Shown here piece by piece: positions 42,101 through 55,600 of a DNA stretch of 64,000 nucleotides. This stretch comes from Atriophallophorus winterbourni (taxonomy: Eukaryota > Platyhelminthes > Trematoda > Plagiorchiida > Microphallidae): assembly GCA_013407085.1 (NCBI GenBank), contig JACCGJ010001325.1, positions 1 through 64,000 of the forward strand, given 5' to 3'. Position 1 is the first letter of the stretch; the number at the start of each line of letters is the position of its first letter. Below the pieces are notes generated by a model. That model was not told where the DNA came from and searched no databases. It was given only the letters and a program-made list of their open reading frames with translations. A program made the translations under genes and the position numbers.

Positions 42101-45100
42101 GGTGGTGTGCACCAACTAACCGTCAACCAGAATCTGTTTCAGATTTTTCCTCAGGGTTTTCTCCCACCTTTCCCGCGATCGGGTAATCCGCAAGGCAGCG
42201 GAGGTTGAAAATCAGGGTTTTCCTTCCCCTAGGTGAAATACCCTTCCATGCTAACGAACTCCATCTGCTCGAAGCAAACTGGTTTTCAGGCGCCAGTCAC
42301 TCGCCCTCGCCCCTTCTCCTGTTGGTAGAAGCAGTTCCATCGGGCTCGGGGAGCCACTCGTGCAGGCCAGAAGCTGGACTTGGTTGTCAGAGGCTATTTG
42401 AGACGCGTGCCATATGAGAGCATTTTATAAACAGTGGAAGCTTATCCCCACTGCCACCCCCGGCTATGACAACCTTTGGTTCAGTAAACTAACCGTCTCC
42501 ATGCGTGTGTTTTCATTAGTTCAACCACTCAATTAATCATTCACATAGTAGTTACAATCAGAATTGTGAGCAATGAGATAAACTTAATAACAGAAAATCG
42601 CACGACTAAAATAAACACAACTAGTTAGAGAAAAGGGGTGCCGCTCTAAAAACCAATTGAAAATAATTCACCTGTGTGATAACTTCAGGAACGTGGCTCG
42701 GGGTTTGGGGTTCCACGGTTGACTTGGGGGCTAAAAGAAAACGTTTGGACAATTTAAACGGTCCACATGATCATCTAAAGGCGAAAATCAGTACAATGAC
42801 TTACTTGGTAGGTTTTCCTTGCTCATCAACCGTTGTATCGGTAAAAGAGGTAGTGGCTGAGCCTTGTTCGCAAGCTCTCGAAGTTTGCTTGTGATAGAGT
42901 TTGATTGCAGACGAGTGGCTATTCGAAAAGAAAACTCGATTGAATGGCTCTCAAAATGATTTATAGCATGCAATTTAGACTCACATCAACCGTTAAACAG
43001 AGGCAACAGCAACGCAGCCGGGTTTGAGGTAAGCGGTAGTAGTTAAGCACATGCATCAAGGCATCAAAGCTAACCGTGACTTACAATCGGTCACATGAAC
43101 CGTGGAACTTCGGCGTACGTCGTGGCGAGTAGCTATGCGAGAAATGGATGTCACGATGGAAATTGACATGGTTAATCATTTCAGGATTTGGGATATATGG
43201 CAGATGGTTAGAACATAAGAAAGTAAACGAAGTCATTCGAGAAGAACTTCCAGATTGACAACAGGATAATGAGAAAGAGAGAGAATTGTCTGACGAAAAA
43301 GGTAAGCAAACAAATCGAGAATGATAAATTTCAAGATAGGTGTTTTTGGCCTGGCGGTCTATCAGGTATACCTTGTCATCGCTTTCTGACAGAAATTGAA
43401 TGGCATACACATAAAGTCGTAAAAATGGATGGTCCGATTGATGCTGCTTACTGCTGCTTAATCCCTTGAGTTCCTGGAGGAACATAGGGCCTCGGCAACT
43501 TGTCTCCAGTTTGGTCTGTCCATAGCAGCCAGTTTGATGTCGTTCCAGTTAAGTCCACACTTGCGGATTTCCTCTTCACACGAGCGCTTCCAAGATAGCC
43601 TTGGGCGTCCAACCCGTCTCTTCTCGATTGGGTTCCATACCAGAGCATGACGGGTGATGTCATCATAAGGTTTCCGCAAGGTGTGCCCAACCCATCTCCA
43701 CTTTCTTCTACTGATCTGCTGAGTGATCGGGTGCTCAGCAGCAATCTGCCACAAGTCTTGATTCCTTATCTTTTCTGGTCATTTTACCCTAATAATTCGA
43801 CAAAGGCAATTATTGTGGAATGATTGTAAGCGGCCAGAAGACTTTGCTGTCACTCGCCAGGTTTCGGATAGTTTGTGGATAATGTTGACCATTTAGGATG
43901 TGAAAGATGACGAGATTGGTCAATAATAGGCAAAACAGATTTTACCAATAGGAAATAGCAAGAGTTTCCGACGAAAGCATCACACTTCAAAGCAACCCAA
44001 TGGCTAACGGGGATGTTCAATTGATGTACAATGTTACCGAGAACGGTTTACAGATTGAGCCTACTATTTTCGTAGCCTGCATAGCGTGAATTTGATACGA
44101 GGATGAAAATGTTTGACACCAAGTAGGCAAGTTTAAACACAACTGGTTGGTGGATTACAGCTTCACTGAAACATACATGATGATCAATAAAACTAACAAA
44201 CCGCTTCCTCGTGGCATTGAACATAGTTTTGAAGCGGAGGTATTGTTGTTGTTGTTGTTGGCCTCCTTCGGTCGATGTCGACCATGAATGTACATCACAA
44301 ACGCGTGTATGTTCAAGTTTTGCAGCTTTTTGAGTGACTAAACAGTCCGATTCGGGAGGAACAATCTCTCCCGCATATCGCCTCAATTCTGATCAGTTCA
44401 TTGATCAGACATTTCACTTGCATAACCCAAGTTAGAACCTAACCCACTCTTAATTAAGAGACATTCGAAAAGTACACAACCCTGGCGTATGATTACATAT
44501 TTCAAAAAGCTTAGAATGAAAGTAGAGTCCGATGCTGGGGTAACAATCGCTTTCACAATGTTCACCACAGTACGCAGCGCCCAGTTGAATGCCACCGTAT
44601 TTTCATTGTTCGCACTTCTTCTTCTGCAGCGGGAAGCTAACGTTTTTTGTGCGGCTGGCTTCATGGGTGGATTAGTCGGCTTCATTGATGTTTCGAATCA
44701 CGCCAGCCCATGCGCGTCGATCGTTGTTGATCATGATTCAGTCGCGTTCCCGCCTTCGAACGCCATAGACGGTACACGTTCCTAGAGCGTCTACACCCTC
44801 CTTCACAGTTGACAGCCAGGTCTTCACTTGACTGCCTTGTCGCCGACGCCAAATGCGAAAGGGTTTATGGTCGAGGACGAATTTCGTGACCACTGAGCCG
44901 TGTCGTTCGGAGGACGTAGCCAGTCCAATGCAGTCTTCGCCGCTGGATGCGAACGGAAAGCGGAGGTATTCCGTTCCATCGCGCCCAAACGACAGCGTTA
45001 GATAGCCGGTCAGTATATCGGATGCTCAATATATAATTCTAAGGCACCAATGGTCGAACACGTCTAAAGACCGTACATCCTGTGACCTCAGCGGCCACGT

Positions 45101-46454
45101 CTCACATCCATAAACCAGTACAGAGCGGATGTGCAATCATGCACTACTTCTGTGCTGTGTGCTAACATTGTGCTAAATTGATTAGTCACGGGTAGTGAGC
45201 TGCATGCTGAAACACGCTGGAGTCTGACTACCATCTTTATTCTTTATTCTCTATTTCTTATATCTGTCTAGGTCTGGGTAACCTGACAGTAATATCGCCC
45301 ACGTGCAATTTCTGACTGTGCGGTACTTTGCCTTGATCAGGCTTGCGCTTTCATACCCTAATATACCATACAGAGCAGATCGCTAATTGGTAAACATGTA
45401 TTTTAGTCTTGAGGCTGATCCCGGGATTGCGCCAAAGGGTGCATTTTAGCTGCAGAAACGCATTACGCGCACGATCAACCCTTAACTTCATTTCATCCTT
45501 CGCCTGACCATTGGGCAATATACTGGAATCAAGGTATTTGAAGACAGGAACATACTCAATCGGACAGCCCCAGGGACATTAACGCTTCATATTCTTTTCA
45601 GAACATAAATATCAACCGAATTTGGTACTTAGGATATCCATTTTACTATACGATAGGTGGGTGCAGCGTGCCCTTCTTCATACCTATCGACGTCAGCGAT
45701 AGTGCACATACAATGAGTATCGACGAAGTACAGATGCATCGTCCTTGTTTTTCAAAAAGCACTACGTTCAATATCCCCAGAGTAGCACTATACTGATCGT
45801 TATTTTGTAGTTTCCGTTCCTGAGTTGAAATTATCAAGCGGTGATGGCATCCCAATGAACAACCATTTAGAAATCAAGCAAAAGAACGGTCGTTCAAAGA
45901 AGCACAATTAATGACGTAATTGTCAAAACTGCCGAACATTGAGATACCTTGTCTAATTCCTGTCACTCTCAAAAATTGTCTAAGGCACCAAGTATCGTGA
46001 TATAAAAGCACCAGCGCATTTGATTAAGCATAATTGGCAAATTAAAACGACCATATACTTGGTTCTTATTAACATGCGGACACAGATTAACATTGGACTC
46101 TGGCAAAAACCTGTACAATGATAACTACAACTACAAAGCTAACTATGAACTACGAAAATTAAACAACCCACATACTGAAAATGTGCTGCACTTTTGTGAA
46201 ACTGTTCAAACATGTGCAGAATGCTGGTGTACTACACAAGAAATAAACTGCGAGTCAATTGATAAATGAGGTCAGTGAGATATGCAATGAGAAAATCGAT
46301 TATTTCGGCAAGTTGAGCAAGATAAGCACAATGGAAAAAATAGTAACAAGCTTGAATCGACGATTCTGCATATCTAGAAATATTTGTAAATTTGTAAATT
46401 TATACACAAACATATATATATATATATATCCATTTTATCTATCTATCTATCTAC

Positions 46455-46485
<31 letters not shown>

Positions 46486-46557
46486 ACTATCTATCTACCT
46501 ACCTACCTACCTATCTATCCATCTATCTATCTATCTATCTATCGATCTATCGATCTG

Positions 46558-46632
<75 letters not shown>

Positions 46633-49600
46633 GTCTGTCTGTCTATCTGCCTATATATACATATTTACAACAGCGTAGCATGCTTCTTTCTTCTCAGGTG
46701 GATGAGGGTCATGATCGCAGCATTTGTTATAAAACAAATTAGAAAAAGGAAGACGCCTGTTAATGAAATATCGGCACCAGACTATCAAAGACCCATGTGT
46801 GCACGTGATGCACATGAAGGGCGATCGATCCGCGTCGAGTGAATGAACCCATTTAAGGTACCAATCGCACCAAGGTGCAGCTATTCCGATTTGATCAATG
46901 TGAAACTCGTCCGTATCAGGTTTTATGATCGTTTTCCGTTAAGATCAGAATGTTATTTCGGGATCAAGAGCTACTAGCTAGCTTCTTAAGTTTCGCACAT
47001 TTATATGAAACAATGAAAATGTGACGTGTGAAATAAAGAATAAGTTTTCAGTTCATCATCGCAAGTTAGCCACCATTTTCAGCTCAATTAAGAAGAAAAC
47101 GTTTTCCATATATGGGAACTATAATGTTAAAAATGAAAATGAAATTAAAGTATTGTGGTGCTCATATCCCCATGGAATTACTTCTTGCATTTATAAACAT
47201 TGGAGATAGTAGAGGCGCGTTTGAGGTAAGTCTCAAACTAATGGTTGAAAGTAAGAATTGAAGTAACTGCCATAACCTAAATTGTATGTGAAATGAAATC
47301 CTGAAAACCTGGAATTCCCCAGAGTACGGGCATTCCCATTATTTCAAGAAACAATGTGATTTATCACAAGGAGAACACATGGAATACCGGAAGAAAGAAG
47401 AAAATTAACAAGCACTTTACAAAGTGGGTACTATCGGATCACCGTTTCACTCTATTCTACCCAAACCAGGTGTAAACACTAGCTGTGTTTGCCTCTATAG
47501 TCCGATAATGTAATTTAAAAAAATCGGGTAAGCGATGGGGTATTTTGTTTTTCCCAATCCTCACATTTTATAGAATATCAAGTTGGCCTTCCATCGAATT
47601 TGGAACACTGTGTTCGAATTCCAATAATCAACCATAAATAAAATAAAATGTTAAATTCCGCAAAGCATCGGATAAAAAACAGAAACGTTCTCATGTCACG
47701 TACCCTGTTCGATGCGGGCTTCCACTGTGAAATTTGAGACATCCTTCACTGATACGCGGTTTTTCCAACCTTGTTGACTGGAAAAAAGCGTTTGTCGAAT
47801 TTGGGAGACATCTTGAACGGGACTTCGATCCGTTTCACGAAAACTTCGTACACGTTGACGCCAGTTTGCGCTGTTCTCTTGTATTTGACCGATGCTTGGT
47901 TGATCAAAATTGAGGACAGAAATGGAACGAATGTGGTGCGAGCAGTAATTGGTGAAGGAAACTTACGAAAGCATCGTACAGTGTGTGACAAAAAGGTAGT
48001 GTGTCGATTATAAAACGTTTGGGCAACGAGTTTCCTCATGATCGTTTTGATCGTACAAAAACGGTAATATCAGTGTGCATGCATTTGACGGTAAGCGTGT
48101 CAATCGAGTCAATCGAAGCTATATGATATTATGGTCAAAGCGGTAGGGGCCATCAAAAATTTGTAATATTTGCAAATCGCACTGACAGCTACAGAAGGGC
48201 TAAACAACTTTCCTTGAAAACGAGGTCTTTGGAAGCAAACACATAGCTCAGGTGTTACCTGAAGCTTAACATTGCATCAACCACGAATAATTTTTTTAAA
48301 TAAATGCGATGATTATTGACCGCACACTGACGTATTACTAAACGACAAATTAGCGGGGTTCAAAAAAGATATTACTATTTAGGAGATTAAGACGCACAAC
48401 CACAAAATTTGTTTTCTTGATGTTAGTCATTTTTCACAGTCCTTTAGGGTCCAAGGGTCGGTATTAAAATTCGGGACCAGTTACATTGCAAGACGCGGAA
48501 CTACTGATATAGTGTTGCCGAGGCTTTATCTAGTACTCATTTAGCACCTGTGTATGAGAAAGAGACCTACCCCGTCGTGTCGAGTAGAAAGGTGCTAAAA
48601 TGGCACAAGGAAGCTGAATGCTTAGAGTAAATCAAAAGCTACAGGAGTATTGAAATATGGATGTTATTGTTGGCCTCCTTCGGTCGACGTCGACTATGGA
48701 TGTACATCACAATCGCATGAATTTTCATGTTCCACAGTTTTTTGAATGACTAAGCAGTCCGATTTGGGAGGAACAATCTCTCCCGCCACACTTGCACGAT
48801 AGTCAGAACTCGGTTGTAGGGTGTCAGTTGCACGCCGGCGGCGTGATCTACGTTCAGCAGCCAAGAGCTGTATGTGCTCTTGGGCCTACTCCTGAAATAT
48901 GGATATGCACTAGATAAACGAAGAACATTTTTAATAACCAAAAATCCCACTGTTTCTAAGTTGATTGTAAACAACGGTTCAGCTTGGCAACCGAAAAAAT
49001 CAGAAAACGACTGATAAACTGCGAAACTCCAATATATGTTGAACGTGTGCTGGTATGTTGATAACTTAAAACGTAACAAGTAAAGAACTCATAACATGTA
49101 TTCAGTTTTTGATATATCCTTAGCTAAACTGTGAATCGATCCTTGGTAAACTAAGGTACAGCATGTAAAGAAGTCATAGATAGTCCTCAAAAATTAAAAA
49201 TAAACACTGCAGATGCGTAGCGAAATGAGAAATGCATGGTGAAGAATGAGAATACGTGATTTTTTCAAGACAAGTTCTCCATAAGACCAATTTGTGAATT
49301 GAAATTATTTCATTCAAAATCGTTGGGAATTTGTTTGATGGCCTTCGCGTATCATCTGCTTCAACAAACCGAGTACTTTCAAGCTAGTCTAGGTGCCCAA
49401 CAGTATTTTCATGTGAGAAACGCTTGCAAAATAAACATCCACAAAAACGCGACAACTGTTAATTATCAAGGTAGCACAAGATACTTTTAGCAGTCTTTGT
49501 TAGAAATCTAATAGTAGTGCCGATAAAGACGGAAACGGGGAGAGGTTTGTTGAGTGTGTCTACCAGAGGCGATAGCCTTAAGTCATTCATCGAAGTGCAC

Positions 49601-52600
49601 GGTGATTTATGTGGCAAGCAGTTGACGAGCAATGGAATCTTGACAAAAGTTCGTGATCGAACGCGTGACGCGATGTTGCAAATTGAAAAAGTAGCAAATA
49701 CCAGCTTCTACAGCAAAATGGGAAACGAATACGGGGACACAGTGAATAAGCAAATTCATACAAATACACAAAAGAAAACACAGCCATAATTAATTGAAAA
49801 TGAATGAATGATCACAATGAGCGATTCAGAGCTGATAAGTGTCAACTACGTAGCTTCCCGACAAACTGCAATATTTGTATTTGGTGCAGCTGTCTTTATG
49901 TATAGAATAAGCTGCGTAAAAAGCTCTCATCTTGCTATGAAAGACGAATGTGAGTGGGTAAAGAATGATAATTCGATAGTTCAATAATTCACTTAATATT
50001 CACCAAACTATTACAGAAAAAGAATAAGGAACAGAAGCACCGATTTAAATAAAGTAAATTACATTTATCTCAAACAATGCTTACCGTTCTTTGATCGACA
50101 TGATAGAAAATATAGCGTGAGTGATTGAGCGTCAGCTTTTCTCGGTTCTGCTTCGTCAACTTGATTCTACAAACCTGCAAAACAGCCAAGATTTAGGCCA
50201 ACGAATAGCCAGTATAATTTATGCACTCCAAAACCCGGTTCACTATAGGCAGAGCCATGCCACTCGCAGACCTTGAAACATGATTGGTTCACGTCGATGA
50301 CCAATCAAATTCAAGGTCACTAAGTCTACGCGTGTCTGTTTGGTTAATGGTCACATGATGGTGTAAAATGCATGGTGTGATTTGGGTTTGCCGGTCGTAA
50401 CTGAAAACGTTTAAGTGACAGGGCAGTCGCGGGGCAATGAGATGAAACGCTGTGCGCAAAGAACCGGGTAGACGTGCATGTGAACGTGAGATGGACGGAT
50501 TACGTGCAGCTGGGAGATGATATCGCGTGGCACGCCTTGTGATGGCGACTCACTGAGTACGCTGGCTTCCGGGCTGGACAATTCAGAGAAGCGCTCCTGG
50601 AAGCCATAACTTTCATTTCCATCCTCTTTTACTGAACCCAACAAAGAATCTGGAGAAAATAGCATGATGATTTTAGCTGTTGATAATGAATTAAAATGGG
50701 TAAACACACGTTTAATCAAGCCGGAACAGTAGCTTATGCTCAACAATTCCAGGCTGTGAATGAATGTTTGTTGACTTACACTACAATACGTTAAATTCCT
50801 AGTATTTATTATTAATATTTTCATCTTTTCTAGCAGCAATGTTACAATTTTATGTAACGGATAAAACAGCAGCATACGGTCGAACAGATAAATTTCGCCA
50901 TATTTCATTCTCTTCGAAATTCGTACATGCAACATTTTATCACTTGAGCACGCGTGCCGCTGTGACGCTGCAAAAGATTCTAGTGGGATTCGATCCGTTG
51001 TGTATGAGCCCACGACAACGGATCGACAAAGATCTTGCTGTTTCATTCCAGCAGTTTCATTTCTCAATTCCATGCTAAGACGGCTACATGTCAAAGATAA
51101 TTATTGAACCTACCATGACAGAATCTTATATCAATTTCTGTCAGGCTTGTTTCGGTCGGTAGGCACAACACGTCTTCAGCAAACGCCGCCAGATATTCAT
51201 TGTGAAGCATTTTCCCAGCTAATTCACCTCACGTTCCTGGACAAGTGTGAAATTTAATTTTTTTTAAAATTTATGACTCGATGTCCACTTTTTTACCATC
51301 ACTAGACCAGCATAACAACTATATTCCACGAGTTTTGAATACTGATAAGTGTTTCGGTCATTTGGCAATCATAGGAAAGAAGTTACAAGTGACGGGCATT
51401 TTTTAAGAAGTTCAATTTTTGCATTAGTGGCGGGAGTATTTCAAAAAATATCCTAACGCTTATTGCGCTGGACTACTGGAGTTTCCATTTTTTACATTTA
51501 TGAATTTAGTAACAAGAATTTGAAGAGCTAGTCATATTAGCTTTAATCATCAAAATTACTAGTTCAGTGAAAATTCCAACTTTACACTTAAATGCATACT
51601 CCGTAATAAAGGAAATGTGGTCTGTCGCAAAGACAGCGGGTTTGCTAGCATTATCGGTCTTGCAAATAGGTTGTGAATAGCCTTCCAACAAAGTATGGCA
51701 TTATCTCATCTGACAACAAGAATTATTTAATTTGGCTAGCCATTAAATGTAACTTGTGACAGTGGCAAGAAAATGAGCTAACAGCTTAACAAATTAAATA
51801 CTGTAAATGCAAAACAATCTATGCAGCATGCCACAGACTGGAAGTTAATAATCGTATCTAATGATTCCAGCGTACACCCTGGAACTTGGGTCTCTTTCTG
51901 AATCGCTTGGAATCAGATTTCGCGATTAACTACGAGGTAAAGTTATGCATCCCCACAGTCCATACAAAACCTCAAACGCCTTCATCATCCAGATCACATT
52001 TCTTAGAACAATATGTCAAACTTCATAGTTGCAAATGGGGAAGCTTCAACTAATTTTGATGAATACACGAAGAACATAAAAAGCGGGACGAGTAATTCGG
52101 ACTCATATGTCATAGAGTTGGCACACGTGATTTTGGACAGGATTTATCCGAGATTGTGAGAATAAAAAGGAGATTGGAATGTAAAATGCTTATGTCACAA
52201 TTTGGATACTTTTATTTTATTTTGTTTATTTTGATCTTAGTTGTTTTGCTAAACAGTTGCGAATGCTAGAGAGAAAAAACAATACACAAGTTCTACTATT
52301 TACTATTAAAATTGTGCCTGAGCATCGCGGCATTAAGTATGCATCAGCTCATTCTAATACTGCAAATAAAAACGATCTTGTTCCAACAAAATCTTTTACA
52401 AGTTTTAGTCAACGTACCGCTCCATCAGTCAAATATCGAATTTAGTTTGAATAAACATACGGGAAAATCCATTAAGATGATGAGGAGAAGGAGGAGGAGG
52501 AAGATTGGAAATGGGTTTCTTATAACGAAATGTACCTTGTATTTAACTAAAAATCAATGCTACCTTGAAATCGTAAAGAACAACTTTGAAACATCTCGAA

Positions 52601-55600
52601 TCCAAGGTGTGAACAGTTTGGTCCTACCAGCCTTGTCCAATAGTGGCTTACAAGTTCACACCTTGTTTGCCATTTCTCCACTGTACCAAACATTGAGATT
52701 TCGATCTTACTGTCCCTATCTGATGAGTGCAAACAGCACGAAACCGGTCATGGGGTGTGTGCGATGGAAATGCCCGCAAATGAGGATCGTGAATCCGAGT
52801 TCAGTAGCTCACCTAAATCTTTCCCATCCAAACGAGCTACGATCAACTCGTTCGCACGGGCCAAATCATCCAACGTGACGGGTTGCGTTTTCCGACGGAA
52901 GGTTGGACGACCTGTGAAAGGTCTCGCTTGCTGTTCCTGGCTGAAAAGCATGCGTTTCTGACCGACCGTCATACTGTAAGAATAATTTTTTCAATTTCTT
53001 AGCAAAGCATATAACTTCATTACAACAAAATATTTCACGACAGAATTGATATGAATGAAATTTGTCTGGTTTGAGGAAATCAATGTTTACATGTTCATTG
53101 TATGGTAATATTGAACTACGTTTTGCTTACAAACAAAACATAACTTGATTTCATAGTTTCTCTTTTAGTAACGAATCAATAAGAATGAGTATACACAAAC
53201 TCTCTTAAGCAAAACGCGATGTGTGTTGTACCAGTGATTAACAGTTGTCATGGATGTTTGGTATCAACCAAGCTCGTCGTTTCTCGTACTATTTTTCATG
53301 AAAATGAAGTTAACAAATTAGCCTGAAGCCAGCATTGATTGATGTACAAATAAAATTGTACACATAAATTAAAGTTACACAGCTTCTTATGATGCGCGAC
53401 TAAAATGGAAATTTTAAAACATTTCGCTGAAACATTGAATAAGTTATTAAAAAACTGTTGACGCAGGGATCATAGAAAATCCCTTTGCGTGTGCAGTATC
53501 TATTCGTAAAATACGCTTACGATTCGTGTAGAGAAGCAACTAAAATAACATAGAACAGAGATATCGAAAATAAGTAGTATGTAACATTCGAAACGCGAAT
53601 TGGGAGCGCCATAAAATTATGAAGAGTTGTTGAGACAGAAGTTTCTTGACTCGTTTTACCGGTTTCACTAAAATTATCGCAGCCACAAGCATAATGATTA
53701 TCTCTCTGGTTTCATGAGTCTTGTTATTTGCTTTCATATAATCATGTGTCGTTTTCTACTCATCTGCCACACCCTGCATACTTGACACGCAATTTCATTC
53801 TAAACTTTTGATGGTAGGCAGTTCTAGGGATCCAATACGTGTACGTGCTTGAGACCGCTGACAATGCCGGGGATTTACCGTTTCAATAAACGTGATAAGT
53901 TTAAAAATAATTTTATGACGGTATTACCGATTGGCTAAAACAGCGAAACGTCCTGTCCATTGGATGAAATCTGCTCACTCCTACTGCTTCGTGTTAAAAT
54001 AACCTGAGTGAGCCATCGGTCCCACGGGCCTGACAAGAAATGCAAATAATTACTACTGGTTCATTGAAATCGTAATTTATTCGCTCGAATTAATTCGTTT
54101 ATCTTTCACGCAAAAAACGACCACGTAGCTTTGCAACTGGTATTACGATTCGTTCCGTTTGCTGCAATCATGAATTCATCGAATTAAAATCGAATAACCT
54201 CCCATTATGCATGCTCAAAGACCAGCTAACTCATGAAAATGGAGATTGTCAATTAAACGGATGTCCCAAGCTCTTCACCGACCGCCTAATGATGCGCGAA
54301 TCACTGATGGTCATCATTTTCAGTTGAGGGTTTCGTATGTCAACATGTCGCTGGAGTTCAATTGAATGAATTACGCTGAACGAGACATTCTTGGCATTCT
54401 CTTTCACGACACTTACACATTTTAACCACGGCAAAAAATTCAAAGCAACAACCAACCTAAGTTACATCAGGAACGCTTTTTTCTAGGTTTCCAAGAGCGC
54501 GTATACGCTTCTTTGCTTTGCATGTGAATTGTGTTTTCATGGCATGGAACTGGTAGGCAGTGCCAATTGTCTTCGAAGTTCGAGTTTTATTAAACATCAA
54601 ACATGACTGCACGTTTAAGCAGTGTAGTGCGTTCCTTCTACGGTTGAAACGGTACTGTTACATATAATGGCAGGAAGTATGTTTCGCTGCTTTAATTGTA
54701 TACACTTAATGTGAAAAATGTCTTAAAAACGTCTAGCGCTTCGGAGCCTCTATGCATGTAAATATTTTAACTCAATCTAGAGGTTCCATCATGGTTGGAT
54801 GCTTGCAAGCAAGCACAATACTTCACAGCGTTTCTGCAGGGTTGAAAGGGGCAATTCAAGGAGAGTTGTGGTCGCAGCCATCGAAACATTTCGACTGCAC
54901 TTATGAATCCATTAACGATAGGTTTAAAGTCTTGTATCTTCTCGATCAAGTGGACGTTTTGCTGTAACACATTGATCGTGGTAATACATCATCATGTAGA
55001 ACACATCAAATAATAACACGTGACGTCCAACTTTTTACTGATTTTTTATGTTTATTAGTAGCGTTTTTAAAACTTTTGAAGCGTACCTTGACGAACGTTT
55101 TGAATGTGACGAAATTGCACTTGCTGAAACGTTTTAAAATTGTACTACTTTATTGCTAAAAGTAGTAGTTTTTCTTTATCGCGATTGACGTTTGACCTAA
55201 AAATATTTTTGCTATTAACGAATATTGGCAAGCTAATAAATCATGGGCAAATGCTCTTAGCACGAATTTTCTAAGGAACACAGACCTGCAACGAAATGTG
55301 TTAGTTAGCATTATAAATTACTCTTTGATTTTATCAATAGCAATATTGCATTTTATCATACGCTACACTAAAGTTCTCACCGTTGTTATGTCAGCTATTT
55401 TGCTGTGTGAGCTTGTGTACATCAAGTACCATTTAGTCTCATTGCCTGTCTACTGTGAGGTCTACTTAGTCAATTCAAGCAAAATGGTTCAGGTTTACAG
55501 TAAGGAAGTCGAGCACTTGTTTTGTGTTTCCATAATTAACTGAAATTCTAGCAGTGAAACATCTTTTACATAGACTGATGCATATATATCGTTGTCAAAG

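Noticed and set aside
43081..43485. Minus-strand frame with a good donor (GATT/GTAAGT at 43085) that could be an extra supervillin exon
   Set aside because: Exons 5 and 6 already join in frame and in family order, and this block's phase does not fit between them. Part of it is LINE-derived.
52312..52878. Plus-strand 188-codon frame
   Set aside because: Crosses the family C repeat and the antisense of supervillin exon 2. No protein signature.
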